Assembly (NCBI GenBank): GCA_025331565.1
Contig: JAFREQ010000040.1
Location: 6,139,001-6,203,000 of the forward strand
DNA from: Holacanthus passer
Lineage: Eukaryota > Chordata > Actinopteri > Pomacanthidae
Direction of reading: 5' to 3'
Length of the DNA: 64,000 nucleotides
The notes under the pieces were generated by a model. That model saw nothing but the letters and a program-made list of their open reading frames with translations. It did no database searches and was not told where the DNA came from. This document shows positions 1 to 12,900 of this stretch, one piece after another (the first letter of the stretch is position 1; every line of letters begins with the position of its first letter). The translations under genes were made by a program, and so were the position numbers.

Positions 1-1199
1 ACTTCTTTACTGCTGTTCATCTTTCTTCACATATCCAAGTCTGTTTTTTAACCTTTGCTTGTGTCCCTCTTCACTCTGCTTCCTGTATTCGTCATTTTGT
101 TTTTCCCTTTTCTTCTCTCAGATAAAACGATTTCAGATGTTTAGATTGTGTGTTTTCAGATTTATAGTGAAATTTCAGCTCATGATCAGAAAAGCTTCTT
201 CTTCACCACTTGTGTGTTTTTTTACCTGATACTTTTAAAACACAAAATTTACCCTGTAAAGCTTTTTATGCGAATGGAAAACATCCTGTAAATGAAATAC
301 ATTTGTAAATTTGTTACCCTGTTTGGCAGAGGTCTCACTTAATTGTTAGTTAGAGCACTGCAACTAAGAATTATTTTCAATACTAATCTGTTAATTATAT
401 TTTCAATCAAACATTTTGTTATCTATACTTCTAAAATTGCACAAATGTTGCTAATGTAACCTCACATGTGATTTAAAATGTCAGAGTCAGATCTGCAGCA
501 CCAAAATAAAAATAAACTTGTCACATGTCTGGTATTTTTACTTAATAAATTACTGAATTAATCATCAGTTTTAGCAATTCTGTTAGATAACTAATTGAAT
601 AAATATTACTACTAAAGCAATGGAAAATTATGAATTAAGGCAACTTTTTTTTCAGAATGTCCTTGTATGGTTTCATTGACTCATTGATACTTTGTGGATC
701 ATTTGAAATAATACAAAGTACTTTCGTTTGTCTCATAAATACAAATGTTTGTATTTAGAGGTCATATCAGTCTGTTTTTCCTCGTTTCAAACAAAATCCA
801 TAATTTTAATTTCAAAAAGTTTGTTTCTGCTTCTGGAGCTCGCCTGTTGTGCTACTGCACAGGCGTTGAGCGAGGTGGGCGGCGGGCCAAAGCGGGAAGG
901 GTCGATAGCTGTTATACGGGCAAATGCTTGCAGACAAGCAGATTTTGGGAGGCCTAATGAATTGCACCTGTATTGATCTCCATGGGAAATGCTTTTATGA
1001 TACAGGAATAATTTAAAGAAGAAAAAACAGTGGGTTGGAGGGGATGGAGGAGGTGGAGGTGAGGTTGTCGGCAGTGAGGGAGGGGGGCAGACGTGTTTGT
1101 GCAGACTTTGTCAGGATGCAGATAGTGGGATCAAGATTGGGTATTGACGAGATAGGGGGCCGGGTGACTGAGCCACAGAAGCTTGAAATAAACTGTCGG

Positions 1200-1400
1200 A
1201 GGCACACGGCCAGTCATTATAGTGAAGCCGCCTGGCCCTGCTCAACCTTGAGCCAGTCGATAAGCTATTATAACCATGCAAATTGTGGCCAAATCAGAGA
1301 CCTGACATATTGGTATTATATTCCTGTGCAGCCACTGGGTTATGCATCATTATTGGGAGCCAGCAACAATATGCATTATGCTCCCTTGTTGTTTAGTGTG
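1200..1400. promoter_or_regulatory. Candidate conserved non-coding element in fam172a intron
   Basis: Balanced, non-repetitive sequence with a perfect octamer ATGCAAAT (1276-1283), two further TATGCAT/ATGCATTATG words and an ACAATATGCATTATG block. This density of POU/homeodomain-type words without low complexity is typical of developmental enhancers. Conservation itself was not tested. Confidence 0.3.
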
Positions 1401-3747
1401 TGGACTCATAAAGGGAAAACACTGCCACAGACAGTGAGACAATAATGTGTGTGTGTGTGTTTTAGGGGCATTGAATTTTTTGCAGAGGGCACAAATTGAA
1501 CACCCTGATAAGTTTCTACATGCCAGCTCTCATGCCATTTCTTTTTCACATTTTTTTATCAGACTTTTTTTTTAAAAATTTAATCTGACTCCACCCCCCT
1601 CGGTGTCTCCCTCGTTCTCTCTGTTTCTCCTCTTTCAGTGGGACGGCAGCCTGCCAGGTCATTTACTCTCAGTGACAGTGTGATGCATCCAGTGGGCCAC
1701 AGTTTGGATGATGTAATTTGGGCTAAAGGCTGTGTAAACACTGCTGTGACCTTGGTTTTAGATTTGTCAATAGGGCTGGGTTGGAGAACAGAGGAGAGGA
1801 TTGTGTGGGATTGAGAGCGACGTGCCCTGGCTATGATAGCTGGAAGTCTCTCGCTGACTGACTGATATGATAACCTGAGATACCTCAGCCTTACCTCTGA
1901 CCCAAGCTGCAGTCCTTTAACCATCTTCCTGTTCTCTCTCATTGTCAAAGCTCTGCGCTCACCTCTGTTCCACTCCTTTCTCTTTGATATCGGTGTACTT
2001 GCTTTCTCTTGAACACTCGTTATTGCCCTCACCTCGTGTTCTCTCTCCCCTTCTCTTTTCTCCTCTCCGACCCCGCTCCTTTCTTCTTTGATAGCAGCAT
2101 CTCTGCCCTTCTCTCTCCGCAGCTCGTCCACTGTCTGCCCTCATCTTCTCTGCCGTGGTGCTTTACTCTGTTTCTGCTGTCATCTATCCTATGCTGCTCT
2201 TCATGAGCTCCAGAGGTCAGCACAAGTAAACACTGGCCGTCAGCCCAGACAACACAGAGCTATTGATCTGGTTTTGGTGGGAGAGGTGATGGGTCTCCTG
2301 GTGGGTCTCGAGGAGGGTTATGACCTCCAGGTCTAGACTACACCACCCTGGGTCCTTCGTTTGGGGGAAGGTTAGGAAAAATTGAGTATCAGGCCAACAA
2401 CAGTCAGTCAATGTTAATCTATTGAGAATGCCTGAGGTGCTACCAGGGCTGCAGGTGTACGGCTTCAAAATTTGGTCCAGGACCGGGCAAACGATGTGAT
2501 ACACAGGCAACAGTTTGAGCTGCATTATAGCTCATAATTTTATTGATACTGTGATTTGATTTGTCACAGTAACTAAATTAAGAGCTGCAATATCACACCT
2601 GTCACCGTGCTTTGTTTAAGCTTAAAAAAAAAATCCATTTACCTCATACAATATTTTAAACTCATCCACCAACTAGGAAGAGCCAGAAATTCTACACATA
2701 GAGATTTACAGCAGCTTTAAGTGGACAATTAACATTCAAACCACGCTCTGTGAAGCAGCTGCATATACTGTTATTACACAATATTTGCTTTTTTTTGTTG
2801 TGCTTTTTGTCTGTGCATTAGAACAGGATATCATTTAATTCATATTGTATGAGAAAATATTTGTATTGTTCTTATCACAGTTTAAATAGTTGCGCTTAAA
2901 AAATTTCATTTCAAAAAATTTCAAAAGTCTATTTTGGATTTTAGGAAACATATTTAATTTTTGCAAAGAGCTAGTGAAACAATATGCATCCATGTCTGTT
3001 TGCACTGTGTGTATTTAATGTCCAATAAATTTGTCATGCATCACATACTTTCTCCATCGTGTCCAGCCACAATGTCCCAAAAAAATCACCTTTTTAAGAA
3101 TTGCACAGCAGCATGGTTTATGTCAGAATCTTTAAGAGTTAGACAACTATAGGTTAATGAGATGCATCATTGATTTATGTTTACGGTAATTTACACCTAT
3201 GTTTTAGACCATTGTTCTAGTGAGGTTTCATTGCACTTACGTTGTGCTAGACGACGCTGTGACGCTGCTTCCTGTGGCGTACATTGGGATATCCGTGAGA
3301 TCGACAACCGCAGTCCGCTCTTTCTCCCTCCACGACTTTCAGTTTTAATCTTTTCACTCTCCTTAATCTTCACTCTTTTACTTATCTACTCTGTTGCTCT
3401 CTCACAAGTCCATATCATATTGGACTCGTGTGGTTGCTGCGAGCAGTTGCAGCCGATAAATGATTTCATTCTTCAGGATATTCTGGATACGTTTGGTTTA
3501 CCTGAAAAATTTCCCTTAAATGAAGCTGAGTATACCAATCTACATGTTGCTCAGGCCACTAAACAAGGTGTATTTTTAATTTAACCTCCAAACTTGATAT
3601 TAAATTTAACTCTTTCACTTTGAGGCTCTGTTCTATTAAGACCATCACCATGAGCTATGAAATGCTTAGTCCATCCAAATGTGAATTCTTCACTGGATTC
3701 ACTGTAACATGTGATTCATAGCTTTCTCTGTTTTGAGCCTGCACACA

Positions 3748-3749
<2 letters not shown>

Positions 3750-3781
<32 letters not shown>
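3750..3781 (+). repeat. (AC)n microsatellite
   Basis: About 16 uninterrupted AC units. Confidence 0.95.
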
Positions 3782-3782
<1 letters not shown>

Positions 3783-4039
3783 TCTTCACACAGCCTTCAA
3801 CCACCTGTCTCTTCCACGTTGTGAGCAGCAGGAGCCAGTGTCACTGTGTTAACTAACATTGTGAAAACCTTGTAGCAACATTTAACATTGGGATGTGGTC
3901 TTTTCTACACACAGTCATACGGGATCAGGGCGTAAATCAGAAGTCAGAAGTCCGCTTGGTAACAGTTTGAGATAGAAGCCTTTTCAACAACTCAGGGCGG
4001 TACAGCTGATATTTGAGAATACACAAATTTGTTCCACCA

Positions 4040-4260
4040 AGTTCTGCGTGCAATGGCTCGCAGATGGGCAGCGATTAATCAGAGAGGTAACTGTGAAGTA
4101 GTTTGCAATTAGTCTGGAAAGCTCTGAGGCATGCTAATTGAATCAGAAAATTAGCGACAGCTCTGCGCTGAGCTGTAATAGGCTAGCTGCCGCTTGCAGC
4201 AGGTGCTAGCCCACTCAGCTGTGGAACAAGGTATTTAAGTCACATTAGCAGCAGTAAAAA
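4040..4260. promoter_or_regulatory. Candidate conserved non-coding element in fam172a intron
   Basis: The block contains GCGATTAATC, GCAATTAGTC, GCTAATTGAATC and AAATTAGCG, four homeodomain TAAT cores within about 100 bp, followed by GCTAGCTGCCGCTTGCAGCAGGTGC-like E-box sequence. It is non-repetitive and free of ORFs. Enhancer function is inferred. Confidence 0.35.
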
Positions 4261-4757
4261 TATTCCTTGATATGGAACAGTTAGATTTTCTGCTCGTTTT
4301 CACCGCCCGTGTCACCAGGAGGAGCCAAACAGCGAGTCCATCCGCTCGGCCGGTTTGTGGCACAAACACAACAGCCAACACCTTAAAATCTCAGAATGAG
4401 TTACATGAAGAGATTTTAATAATATATTACTACAGATGAGCTTGATAGTGATCACATTTAAAAGACATATTCCTGATCATGTAGAAAACCTGTTTTTGTG
4501 ATTGTAGACATTGTCTGTTTCTTCAGCTCTTTCAATACTTTCACATTCACCTATCTGCTGCTCCTCTTCGTTCTCCTCACCTGCACTCCCCTCCTCTGCC
4601 TCCGCCCCCTCCTCCTCCTCCTCCTCCTTCCTCTAGCCTCCCCAGGGCTCCTGTTTGCTGACATCTTTCTCTGACACAACATAGAAAAAGTGGTGAGAAA
4701 TTAAAAATTGATCACTTTTGAGCTCGGGGTTGCCGTCTCTTCTGCTCGTTAGCTACA

Positions 4758-4758
4758 G

Positions 4759-4789
<31 letters not shown>
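4758..4789 (+). repeat. (GA)n microsatellite, interrupted
   Basis: GA units with one AAAG interruption. Confidence 0.9.
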
Positions 4790-5032
4790 GGCGTTGCTTT
4801 TGTGGGAAGGCTGTGCAAGCAAAAGTTCTTTCAGGGTTTCCGTAGAGTCAGAGTTTGGGGGAGAGAGTGAGGGAGCGGAGAAGCGAGGCAGAGAAAGATG
4901 TGCAAAGGAGGAGAGAGTGATGTAGAGGTAGAGAATTCCCCAGACAGACAGTGTTGTGCCTCGTAGTTCTGGCTTTAAAGCAAGCTGCGTGCCACACATA
5001 CAGTAGGAGCAGAGGCCATGACAGAGAGAAGG

Positions 5033-5034
<2 letters not shown>

Positions 5035-5087
<53 letters not shown>
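5035..5087 (+). repeat. (GT)n microsatellite
   Basis: About 26 uninterrupted GT units, one of the longest pure dinucleotide tracts in the window. Poly-Cys/Val and poly-Thr/His frames here are artefacts. Confidence 0.97.
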
Positions 5088-5088
<1 letters not shown>

Positions 5089-5215
5089 ACTTCAGGCAGA
5101 CAGCATCCTCTTTTCTGCCTGTTGAGCCACCCAGCCCTCCTCAACATTCCGATCCTGCCCTGGCTCTGCTAACTCTGATATCTTCATCAGACACGCCTGC
5201 GTGCAGACACACATG

Positions 5216-5219
<4 letters not shown>

Positions 5220-5269
<50 letters not shown>
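5220..5269 (+). repeat. Compound (CT)n(CA)n microsatellite
   Basis: About six CT units run directly into about nineteen CA units. Confidence 0.95.
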
Positions 5270-5271
<2 letters not shown>

Positions 5272-7785
5272 TTCATCACACCCACAAGCACAAAATGCAT
5301 ATATGCATGCTTAGACAAATACACAAACTCACAAACATACTTCTGCACACACGTCTGTTTTTAATGTCTACACTTACAGACACTGTTTGATCGTGCTCGT
5401 ACCGGCAAACATTGAGACACTTAATGACAATTGTTTGAAAGTCCAATCAAGACGTTCCTTTAAGGTTAAAAAATGGTTCCAGAATGAAAGTTACTTGGCC
5501 ATCAGCTGGACGTCCTGCTAATGTAAAACTGTGAAACTAATCAGTCAAATAAGTCTAAAAATGATAAGTCAGAAGTCAACTTTTGGTTTCACATAGGACA
5601 CAACCGGCTCTCCTGGGTCAATGTCCTGTGTATGACCCTATCATTCACCACGACCTTCTCCCTAAATGGACTTTGTCGCTCTTTATACTGTGTCACCTGA
5701 TTTTCTGGCAGAAAGCCCTGAAAGCAAGCTTCTCCCATGTGTGATCAGACAGCTTGGATACAGACCTTTGGCTCTTACAAACACCACAGGCTTAAAACAA
5801 TGAAACAGAAATATAATTTACATGTACATATACGTAAGTGCATTTTTTTATTATTTAAAAAATGGGCGTCAAAAATGTGTCAAGAGTGTGGATGTCTGAC
5901 CGCAGCCATTTCACAACCAAGTAAATTCAAATGTTGCTGTATTAAGACACATGCATTTGCTTTTTTAAAGCAATGATGTGATCAACATTTCCTGGTTTGT
6001 AAGAGAAAGCATGACAGGACCATTATTGGACATGAAAACAATGTCATCATCTGGCCGTCGGCCTCATAACCACGTTGCAGTTTTTGGCGTCCAACCGGAA
6101 CCATTTGTGGCCAGAAACACAACGTTGCCATCATTGAACAATGTTTGCTGGATAAGGATGATTGTGCCCTCTGTATACAGAGTGTATTGATTTGTGTGTT
6201 TTTGCCTGCGCTCATATGTTTTGGTGTCTCTGCTTAGCCTGAAATGAGAGAGGATGGAATGAGGTCTTGGGTTGATGAGAAGCCGTCCGCTATAAACCAA
6301 TGTCATGCATTGATTTTCCTGGTAATGAGTTCCCAGAATGTAGACACGCACAGAGGCGTTGAAACGCACACATATGGTGCACACACATGTACGTGCACAC
6401 ATGTCCCATGCAGTGCTCTCTTCATGGAAACATACATAAAAGATAAGTAATGAGAACATGCATCTAGAATGTGTCTAGAGGTTATAAAAATATAATGTGT
6501 TGCAGACAGATTTATTTTTAGTCATAACTGGAGGGTTGCACCATTCTGTTCACATTTTAAAGTCACTTGATTCATTGCTTTTTTTTTTCAGTCAGGATTG
6601 TTTAGCTGACCGTATTGTACACATCATATCTCTAAAGGTGGCAGTTTCTCGGTAGCTAATTAATAACCCCATCCCTAACCCAGCTATGGCGTGCACCTCC
6701 AGTCCTTGTTAATATTTGCTGAAGTGGTGCATGCGCTTTTATTGCAAATCGTGTCCTGGCACAAATCCGAACTCTGTACTGTTCACCCCTCCAAAATTAG
6801 TCAGGAGAGCCTCGCTTTCCTAAAGACCCTTTCTTTATCTCCACACCCCTCTCCCTCTCTTCCTCTGCTTCTTTCTCTCCCCTGCTGAGAGGATAAAGGC
6901 ACTCCCACTCTTAGTCAACTGTAGAGCATTCACACTGAGGTAACTGTAAGGTTAGCTTGATCAGCTTTTAGTTAGGAAACTCTGGCACCTGCTGTGGAAT
7001 AGGCCCTCAGGCACTTTGGCTTACTGCGCCAAAACTTTTACTTTCAGTGTTTACTTCAGCTGCCCGGTCGTTCTACATGTGACTGTACAAACTTTTTTTT
7101 TTTATCAATTATACAACAAGAAAAGAGAGTCGCATCATGCGGTTTGTCCGAGTGGATTCATTTCTCTTCCTCACTTTGATGCTCTGAAGATGATTTCCTC
7201 TGGCATTGGTCATGTGGTTCTTTAGGAATCTAATCAAATTGCACTCTTCCAGCAATCGCTATACTTTAGAGTGAGGAGAAATTCTCACAAGCATGTTCCC
7301 TCCTTGTACAGCTGCAATTCAGTCAGCTTTGCTCCCGGCAGCATATTCCAACACCAGCTTGTTAAACAATTTCAAATCTCAATGCCAACTCTAGCCTATT
7401 CATACAGTTACCCCCCTCCCCCCCGAGCCCTCCCTCCATCCTTCCATCCCTCCCTCTGTCCTTCCTCTGATCCCATTTCACAGTGGAACCATCAGGAGCT
7501 TATCCCAATCTCAGCCTTGGCCGGGGGCCCAAAGCAGTGCATGGCCCGCCTGAACTCAGCTGTGAACTCTCAACCTTTCCCTCAGCGCCCTTCCCTCTCC
7601 AGTTTGCTGGCTCCCCCTTTACCCGGACTCCATCTCTGCCTATTTTAGGAGGGTTTTGGACGAGGGCCTCGATATGCAGTGGATGCTCTTATGCACAGTT
7701 TACAGGGCACGTCTAAACACACTCAGGGTGTCGAGTAGAGCTCAACAATAACATAAACTCTCTGCTATTATCCAGACAGCAGCCA

Positions 7786-7836
7786 GCACACCAACCAGCC
7801 ACCCGGCCAGGCAGCCAGCCAGCCAGTCAGCTTGCA
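7786..7836 (+). repeat. Imperfect (CCAG)n tetranucleotide repeat
   Basis: Runs of CCAGCCAGCCAG with interruptions (CCAACCAGCCACCCGGCCAGG). Confidence 0.8.
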
Positions 7837-9944
7837 AGCCAGGGAGTCACACTGCTGCACGCTGTCAGTCAAACAACTATCATGGTAGTCGCCGAACCCA
7901 TCGGCCAGCCAGCAGTCGCGAATGTCACAAAGCTGGGCTAACTAAGACAGCTCTGAAAATGTGTCCCCTGAGCAGAAAAGGCGATTGGGTTAATTTCCCT
8001 TTTCTCACTTCGTTTTTAAAACCACTAAGTATGTCAACTGGCACTGGCTAGTGGCTAATGATGGAGGTCCTCGCCAAAAAACTGTAAGTCTCTGTTTTAG
8101 TCATCACAGACACAAACCAGGCGACAAGAACTCTGCTTTCCATGTTGCCCTCAGCTTGCCTTCACTCTCCCCTTCTCTCTGTCCCTCACACCTCTTTACA
8201 ACCAGGATATCAGGAGGTACAATAATGAGATTGAGGTTCAAAACAACCCAGTCCATGGTCGTGTTTGCCACTGGTTATCCTAGTCCGGCCTCTGTAGTCC
8301 TCATTCGGCTTATTCTTTGCTCACATTCAGAGGTCGTGACAGGGTCGGGATAAAGGCACTGGTCCAAGTATGTACAGTAAAAAGGGCTTAAAGGCAGAGT
8401 GAGAAGGATTTTCCTTAAAAAACAATGTAGACCCATAGAAAAATAATCCCTCTCCATCATCACTTACGAGTCAGTAGAAGTGTGTGGCAGTGTCTGTATC
8501 TGTATTTTCTTATTTTACTGTGTTTTAGCCGATTCTGGGCGTCAACCTCTGGGCCAATAACAGCGCGCAGGGTGTGAGGGCGGGACTGTAAAAGCTGAGC
8601 GACCAGGTGCCAGATTGAGCTGTTGAGCCGGGCCCGACTTTAAATGTTGTGTTTACAAACCGCAACCGACAAATCCAACTCATTTTTCCTAATATTTGAT
8701 CATATAATAAAAGTCAAAGCCAGAACTTGGGACTTAATGGAGGAAATATTGTGAGATTTTGAAGAGGATGTAAATGCAATTGCTTAATTCAATGATAATT
8801 TACAAGATGGGAAGTTGATAGACATTTGTGATGTGGCTGGAAAACGAGTCATGAAAAATTTTCCTCTGTGGAGTTGTGCTGGTGAAATTATGGCCACGGT
8901 TCTGTGTCCACATCGGGCAGAGCAGGTGATGTCGGTCATGCTGTGCAGGTAGCGTTGGATAACGTGCCTGACCCTGTCCTGGAGCAGCGTGCAGTCAAGG
9001 TGCTGACAGGACTGAGGTGCTCCATGACTCCAAACCCCTGCCTCTGCCCGTGTCACTGAATGTCAACCCGGCGCAGGGAGCTCGAGCTTAAAGTGCCATC
9101 ATATCAGCTCTCGACTGTGTTCACAGAGGGAGGGAAGGGGAGAGGGAGAGATAGGAGGGTAGGAGGGGTCTGCTCCATGGGAAAGAACTGGCGAGGGGTT
9201 TATGACACTGTTGGCTTCTCATATTTTTCTGTGAACAGATTTGACCGCGTGTGCATGTATCCCTGCACTTGTGTATGCTTGTGTGTCTCTGTGGGTATAT
9301 GACTTTATCCTCTGTGTGTGTGTCTGTGATTTCAGTGACACACATCCCCTTTATGAGAGGCACATCACACTACAGATGACCCTGTTGGATGGCGATGGCC
9401 CTTTTAACTACAGCACCCTGATGCAATCCGCTGTAAATACATTAAACCAAGCTGCAGAGGAGGAAGCTGCTTATCCGTCCTTTCTGCCTCTTTCACCATT
9501 TCTCTTTCCCTCTTTTGCTCTTACTCTCTTTATCTCTTTCTCTTGGTCTCTCTCTCTTATTTGCTTTATATCCGTTTCACTGTATTTGTCTCAGTCTTGT
9601 TTTTCTTCTATCCACTTTCTGGTTTCCCTCCCCTTCGCTACCTCTATCTGAAAGTACTATATGCAGACACTCCCCACTCTCTAAGCTACACTGACTCTAA
9701 ACTCCCATGATCTGGTTTTCTCCATCTTCTTAGCATTACCGCCCGCAGCCCACCTTTACCACCAACCCCACCCGTCGTCGCCCCTCACCCCGGCCAGCCA
9801 TAAGTCTCAGACCAAACCTGCCGGAGGGTCACGGGGAGTGCCAAAGGTGCGATGAGTGACGTGGCACTCTGGCTGACCCCTGGCAGCTTGGCAGGGCTGC
9901 CTCCCTAATGAGATTAGCCGGGTAATGCCGACTCTGTGTCTGTT

Positions 9945-9976
9945 TCTCCTGCCGCCTAGGGCTGGGCGGCAGGAGA
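9945..9976. repeat. Perfect 12-bp inverted repeat with 8-nt loop
   Basis: TCTCCTGCCGCC (9945-9956) pairs exactly with GGCGGCAGGAGA (9965-9976) around the loop TAGGGCTG. The stem is GC-rich and stable in RNA or single-stranded DNA. It lies in fam172a intronic sequence of balanced composition. No known RNA family was recognised. Confidence 0.8.
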
Positions 9977-12900
9977 CCCCAGGGCTCTTTATTTAGCCAG
10001 CAGCAGGACAGGGTGTGCCAGCATTCGCAGGTCGAGGGCAGGACAGGACCCGGGCCCACTGCTCTCCCCTGTCCCCCCACCCCATCTACTGTATCTGGAC
10101 TGCCCAGCTTTGGTTTGTAGTGGAACCGTTCTGCTGTTGCATTGTTTTTGTCTGTTGTTGTGGCTGCGTGTCAAACTCCCTCAGTATATCTCCGTCCCAC
10201 CCTGTCTCCACGACTTAGCGTCACTCACTGTATCTGTCTGCGTGGCCGTCTGTCTGTCTGTCTCTCTCCCTTCCTACTCTGCTCTCTCATCATTGTTCAT
10301 TAGGCACACAGGTAAAAATGCCCTTTAATGGCTAGACCGAACAATACTGGGCCGTGATCAAACAATGCCCTGATCCCTTGAAACACTCACACACACACTC
10401 TGCCCCGAGCCAGGCGACCGAGCAAGAAACCCGGGAACCTCGGCTCCCATGCGTACGTGTGACTGGCTTTGATGATTGCTCATAGCAGCGTAAAGTGCAA
10501 AGCTGCTCACTGTACCGCCCTGCGAAGACACACAGACTTAGACAGTATTACCAAAGCTGTGGCCACCAGCTTGGAACTAGTTAGGTGGCCAGACAGCTAG
10601 TTAATACAGACAAATGTAAAATTTGCAGGAATCTTTATTCAGAACATGAAGCTAAATTTACTTTCTCTGTATCACTGTAACCCTCTTTGCCTCTTCAGCC
10701 TCTTTTGTCCCTTTGTTTAGGTGGCTCTGAGAGATGTTATTAGTACCCTTATTAGCAGCGAGCAAGTTTAAGTGCCAATTAAACGCCTACAACTTTGTCA
10801 CCATGACAGAGTGTTTTTATGAGAGGGTCCTCGACAGACAGGGGGCCTCCCATGGCACAGGTGTGCCCCCCTCAGCTCTAGGGTCACTTTCATCCCAGAG
10901 TGTGTGACAGCTCCTGAGAGTCTGACAGTGCTGTGCAGCCCGGCCCAGGTGTCCAGGTGTTCTTACTTTCTGAATGTGATTGTGTGGTGTGTGTGTGTGT
11001 ATGTGTGCGCACGCCAACACCTGCTTGGCTGTGGCCCTGGGGCACAGACAGGTTCAAGTTCCACCCAAACAAACATCCTGTACCACTCGCTCATTAGACA
11101 TGTGTGTATACGTGCCTGCGTGCGTGTATGTGAATGTATGTTTGTCTGCATATTGCTGGTAACAGTGTGTGTGTGTGTATCCAACATACTAACGCTGTAT
11201 GCCCTCTGTACTCATCATTTACACTGGGGGATTGTGTTACCTAGACGTGTCAAAGTCTGCTTTTATGCCGACAGACAGTCAGCTTGCTCTTCACCTTGTG
11301 ATTGCTCTTGATCACACTGGCATCAGGTTCTGACATTCTGTGTCCCAGCTCATCTCTGGCCACGTGAGAACGCCATGGACAAATGTGTCATCCTCAGCCA
11401 AGAGCAATATTTAGAGAGGTGAATTCGCTTTAACCCGAATCCCATTCTCTGTGTTTCAGTTTAACACCTCTCTCTTTCACATAGACATGCCAGAATGCAC
11501 ACTGAAAAGAACTCGCTCTCTCTCTCCTGCTCTCTCTTTATCTATCGGTTCGGCGCAGACAAGTCGCAAAATGCACGCTGAAAAGAACAGATACACATGC
11601 ACACGCATGCGCACGTGCGTGCACAAACACACAGACCGTCCCCCGCCCCCATATCACATTGCTGATATGAACCTTTAGAAAAGAGAAAAGAAATCCTGTT
11701 GAATGAAATGAAATTGTGAGGTGGATTTAGAGGCCTCCATGTTAATCTCCAAAGAGAACTGCAAACATAATAGCCATGCAGTTGGATGTACAAGAAACTT
11801 AATTAACCGGAGACCTTGTCCATAGATGGCAGGTCAAGGAAATCTCACCCACACAGCGTCTCATCTTTTCTAGTCAAGGCATTGCTCTGCATTTGTACAA
11901 ACCGAAGATCTCCCTCAACCTTTAAAACTCTGTTTACATCTTCATAAGTCCCTGCCGTACATACAGTATTTCGCTGTATATGTATGTATTGGCATCATTA
12001 TGTGACTATGTGAGTGGCTTAGCCAAGCTGTGTTCCCATCTGTAGCTTTCGCTTTTGAGTTGCCAATTCCAAATTTCTAAGTGATGACATGCTTGCTTGC
12101 AGGGAGATATGGGTAATAAGGGGCTTAAGACACAACACATTTTAATGGTGATATGAGGACGCTGCCATTTTCCTCTCTCTCTCTGTTTTATATATAAACC
12201 GTGTAGTGGATTTAATTATATTGTTAAAACTGAATTTCGTATAAACCCCCTTTTTTTTAACCAATTTTCTTGTCTTTCAATTTTAACAAGAAGAAAGAAA
12301 AATATATTAAAACATGCAGTGTCGTACAATAAACATGTGCATAGCATTAACATGAGAATCCCGACGGGAATGTCTGTTAAGCTGGAGTTTAAGAAGTCAT
12401 GCTTATATGCATCTCAGATATTTCCTAGGAAATGTTATGCACTGCAGAATTGTATAGTGTACCATTTGTAATCGTCTGGCATATTTCCTATTGGTTGTTC
12501 TGTTTTGGCAGAATGGTTGGTTTTGGTCAAGGAGAGGGAATTAAGTTTATTTTGAACTGTCCATATTGTTTAGCACAGTTTTTGTGCTAACTTTAGAGCT
12601 CCCTGTGATGTTAAGAAGAGAATCAAGAAAGACTTTTTGTGAATGAGAGCCCTCTTGTTAACGCACGTATGCACATCTGCAGTGCATGTCTTGTGGCATG
12701 AGTGTGTGTCTGAGTTATCCTTCTTTACCGCTGAGTGTGTATCACAGGGCACGGTGCCCAGTTCAGGATCTATGGGGTGGCCCATCATAGTGTGCCCCTA
12801 CAGGGACACTGGAGCAGGACAGCCCCTAGCCATATGGCGGGGGTCCCTGCTCTGTTGGCTGGCCAGTCATTTGGACCGCAGCACACACACAACAGCCACC

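Noticed and set aside
1580..2131. 183-codon minus-strand open frame
   Set aside because: Highly charged Glu/Arg-rich translation of a CT-rich tract; no domain, no splice signals, no family recognised.
3177..3584. 135-codon plus-strand open frame with a hydrophobic stretch
   Set aside because: No family match, the hydrophobic stretch comes from a pyrimidine run, and no splice context; kept only as unexplained unique sequence.
9241..9651. Open frame after a TTTCAG acceptor-like site, starting SDTHPLYERH
   Set aside because: Does not resemble any fam172a exon, no clear donor, and the 3' half is a pyrimidine tract.
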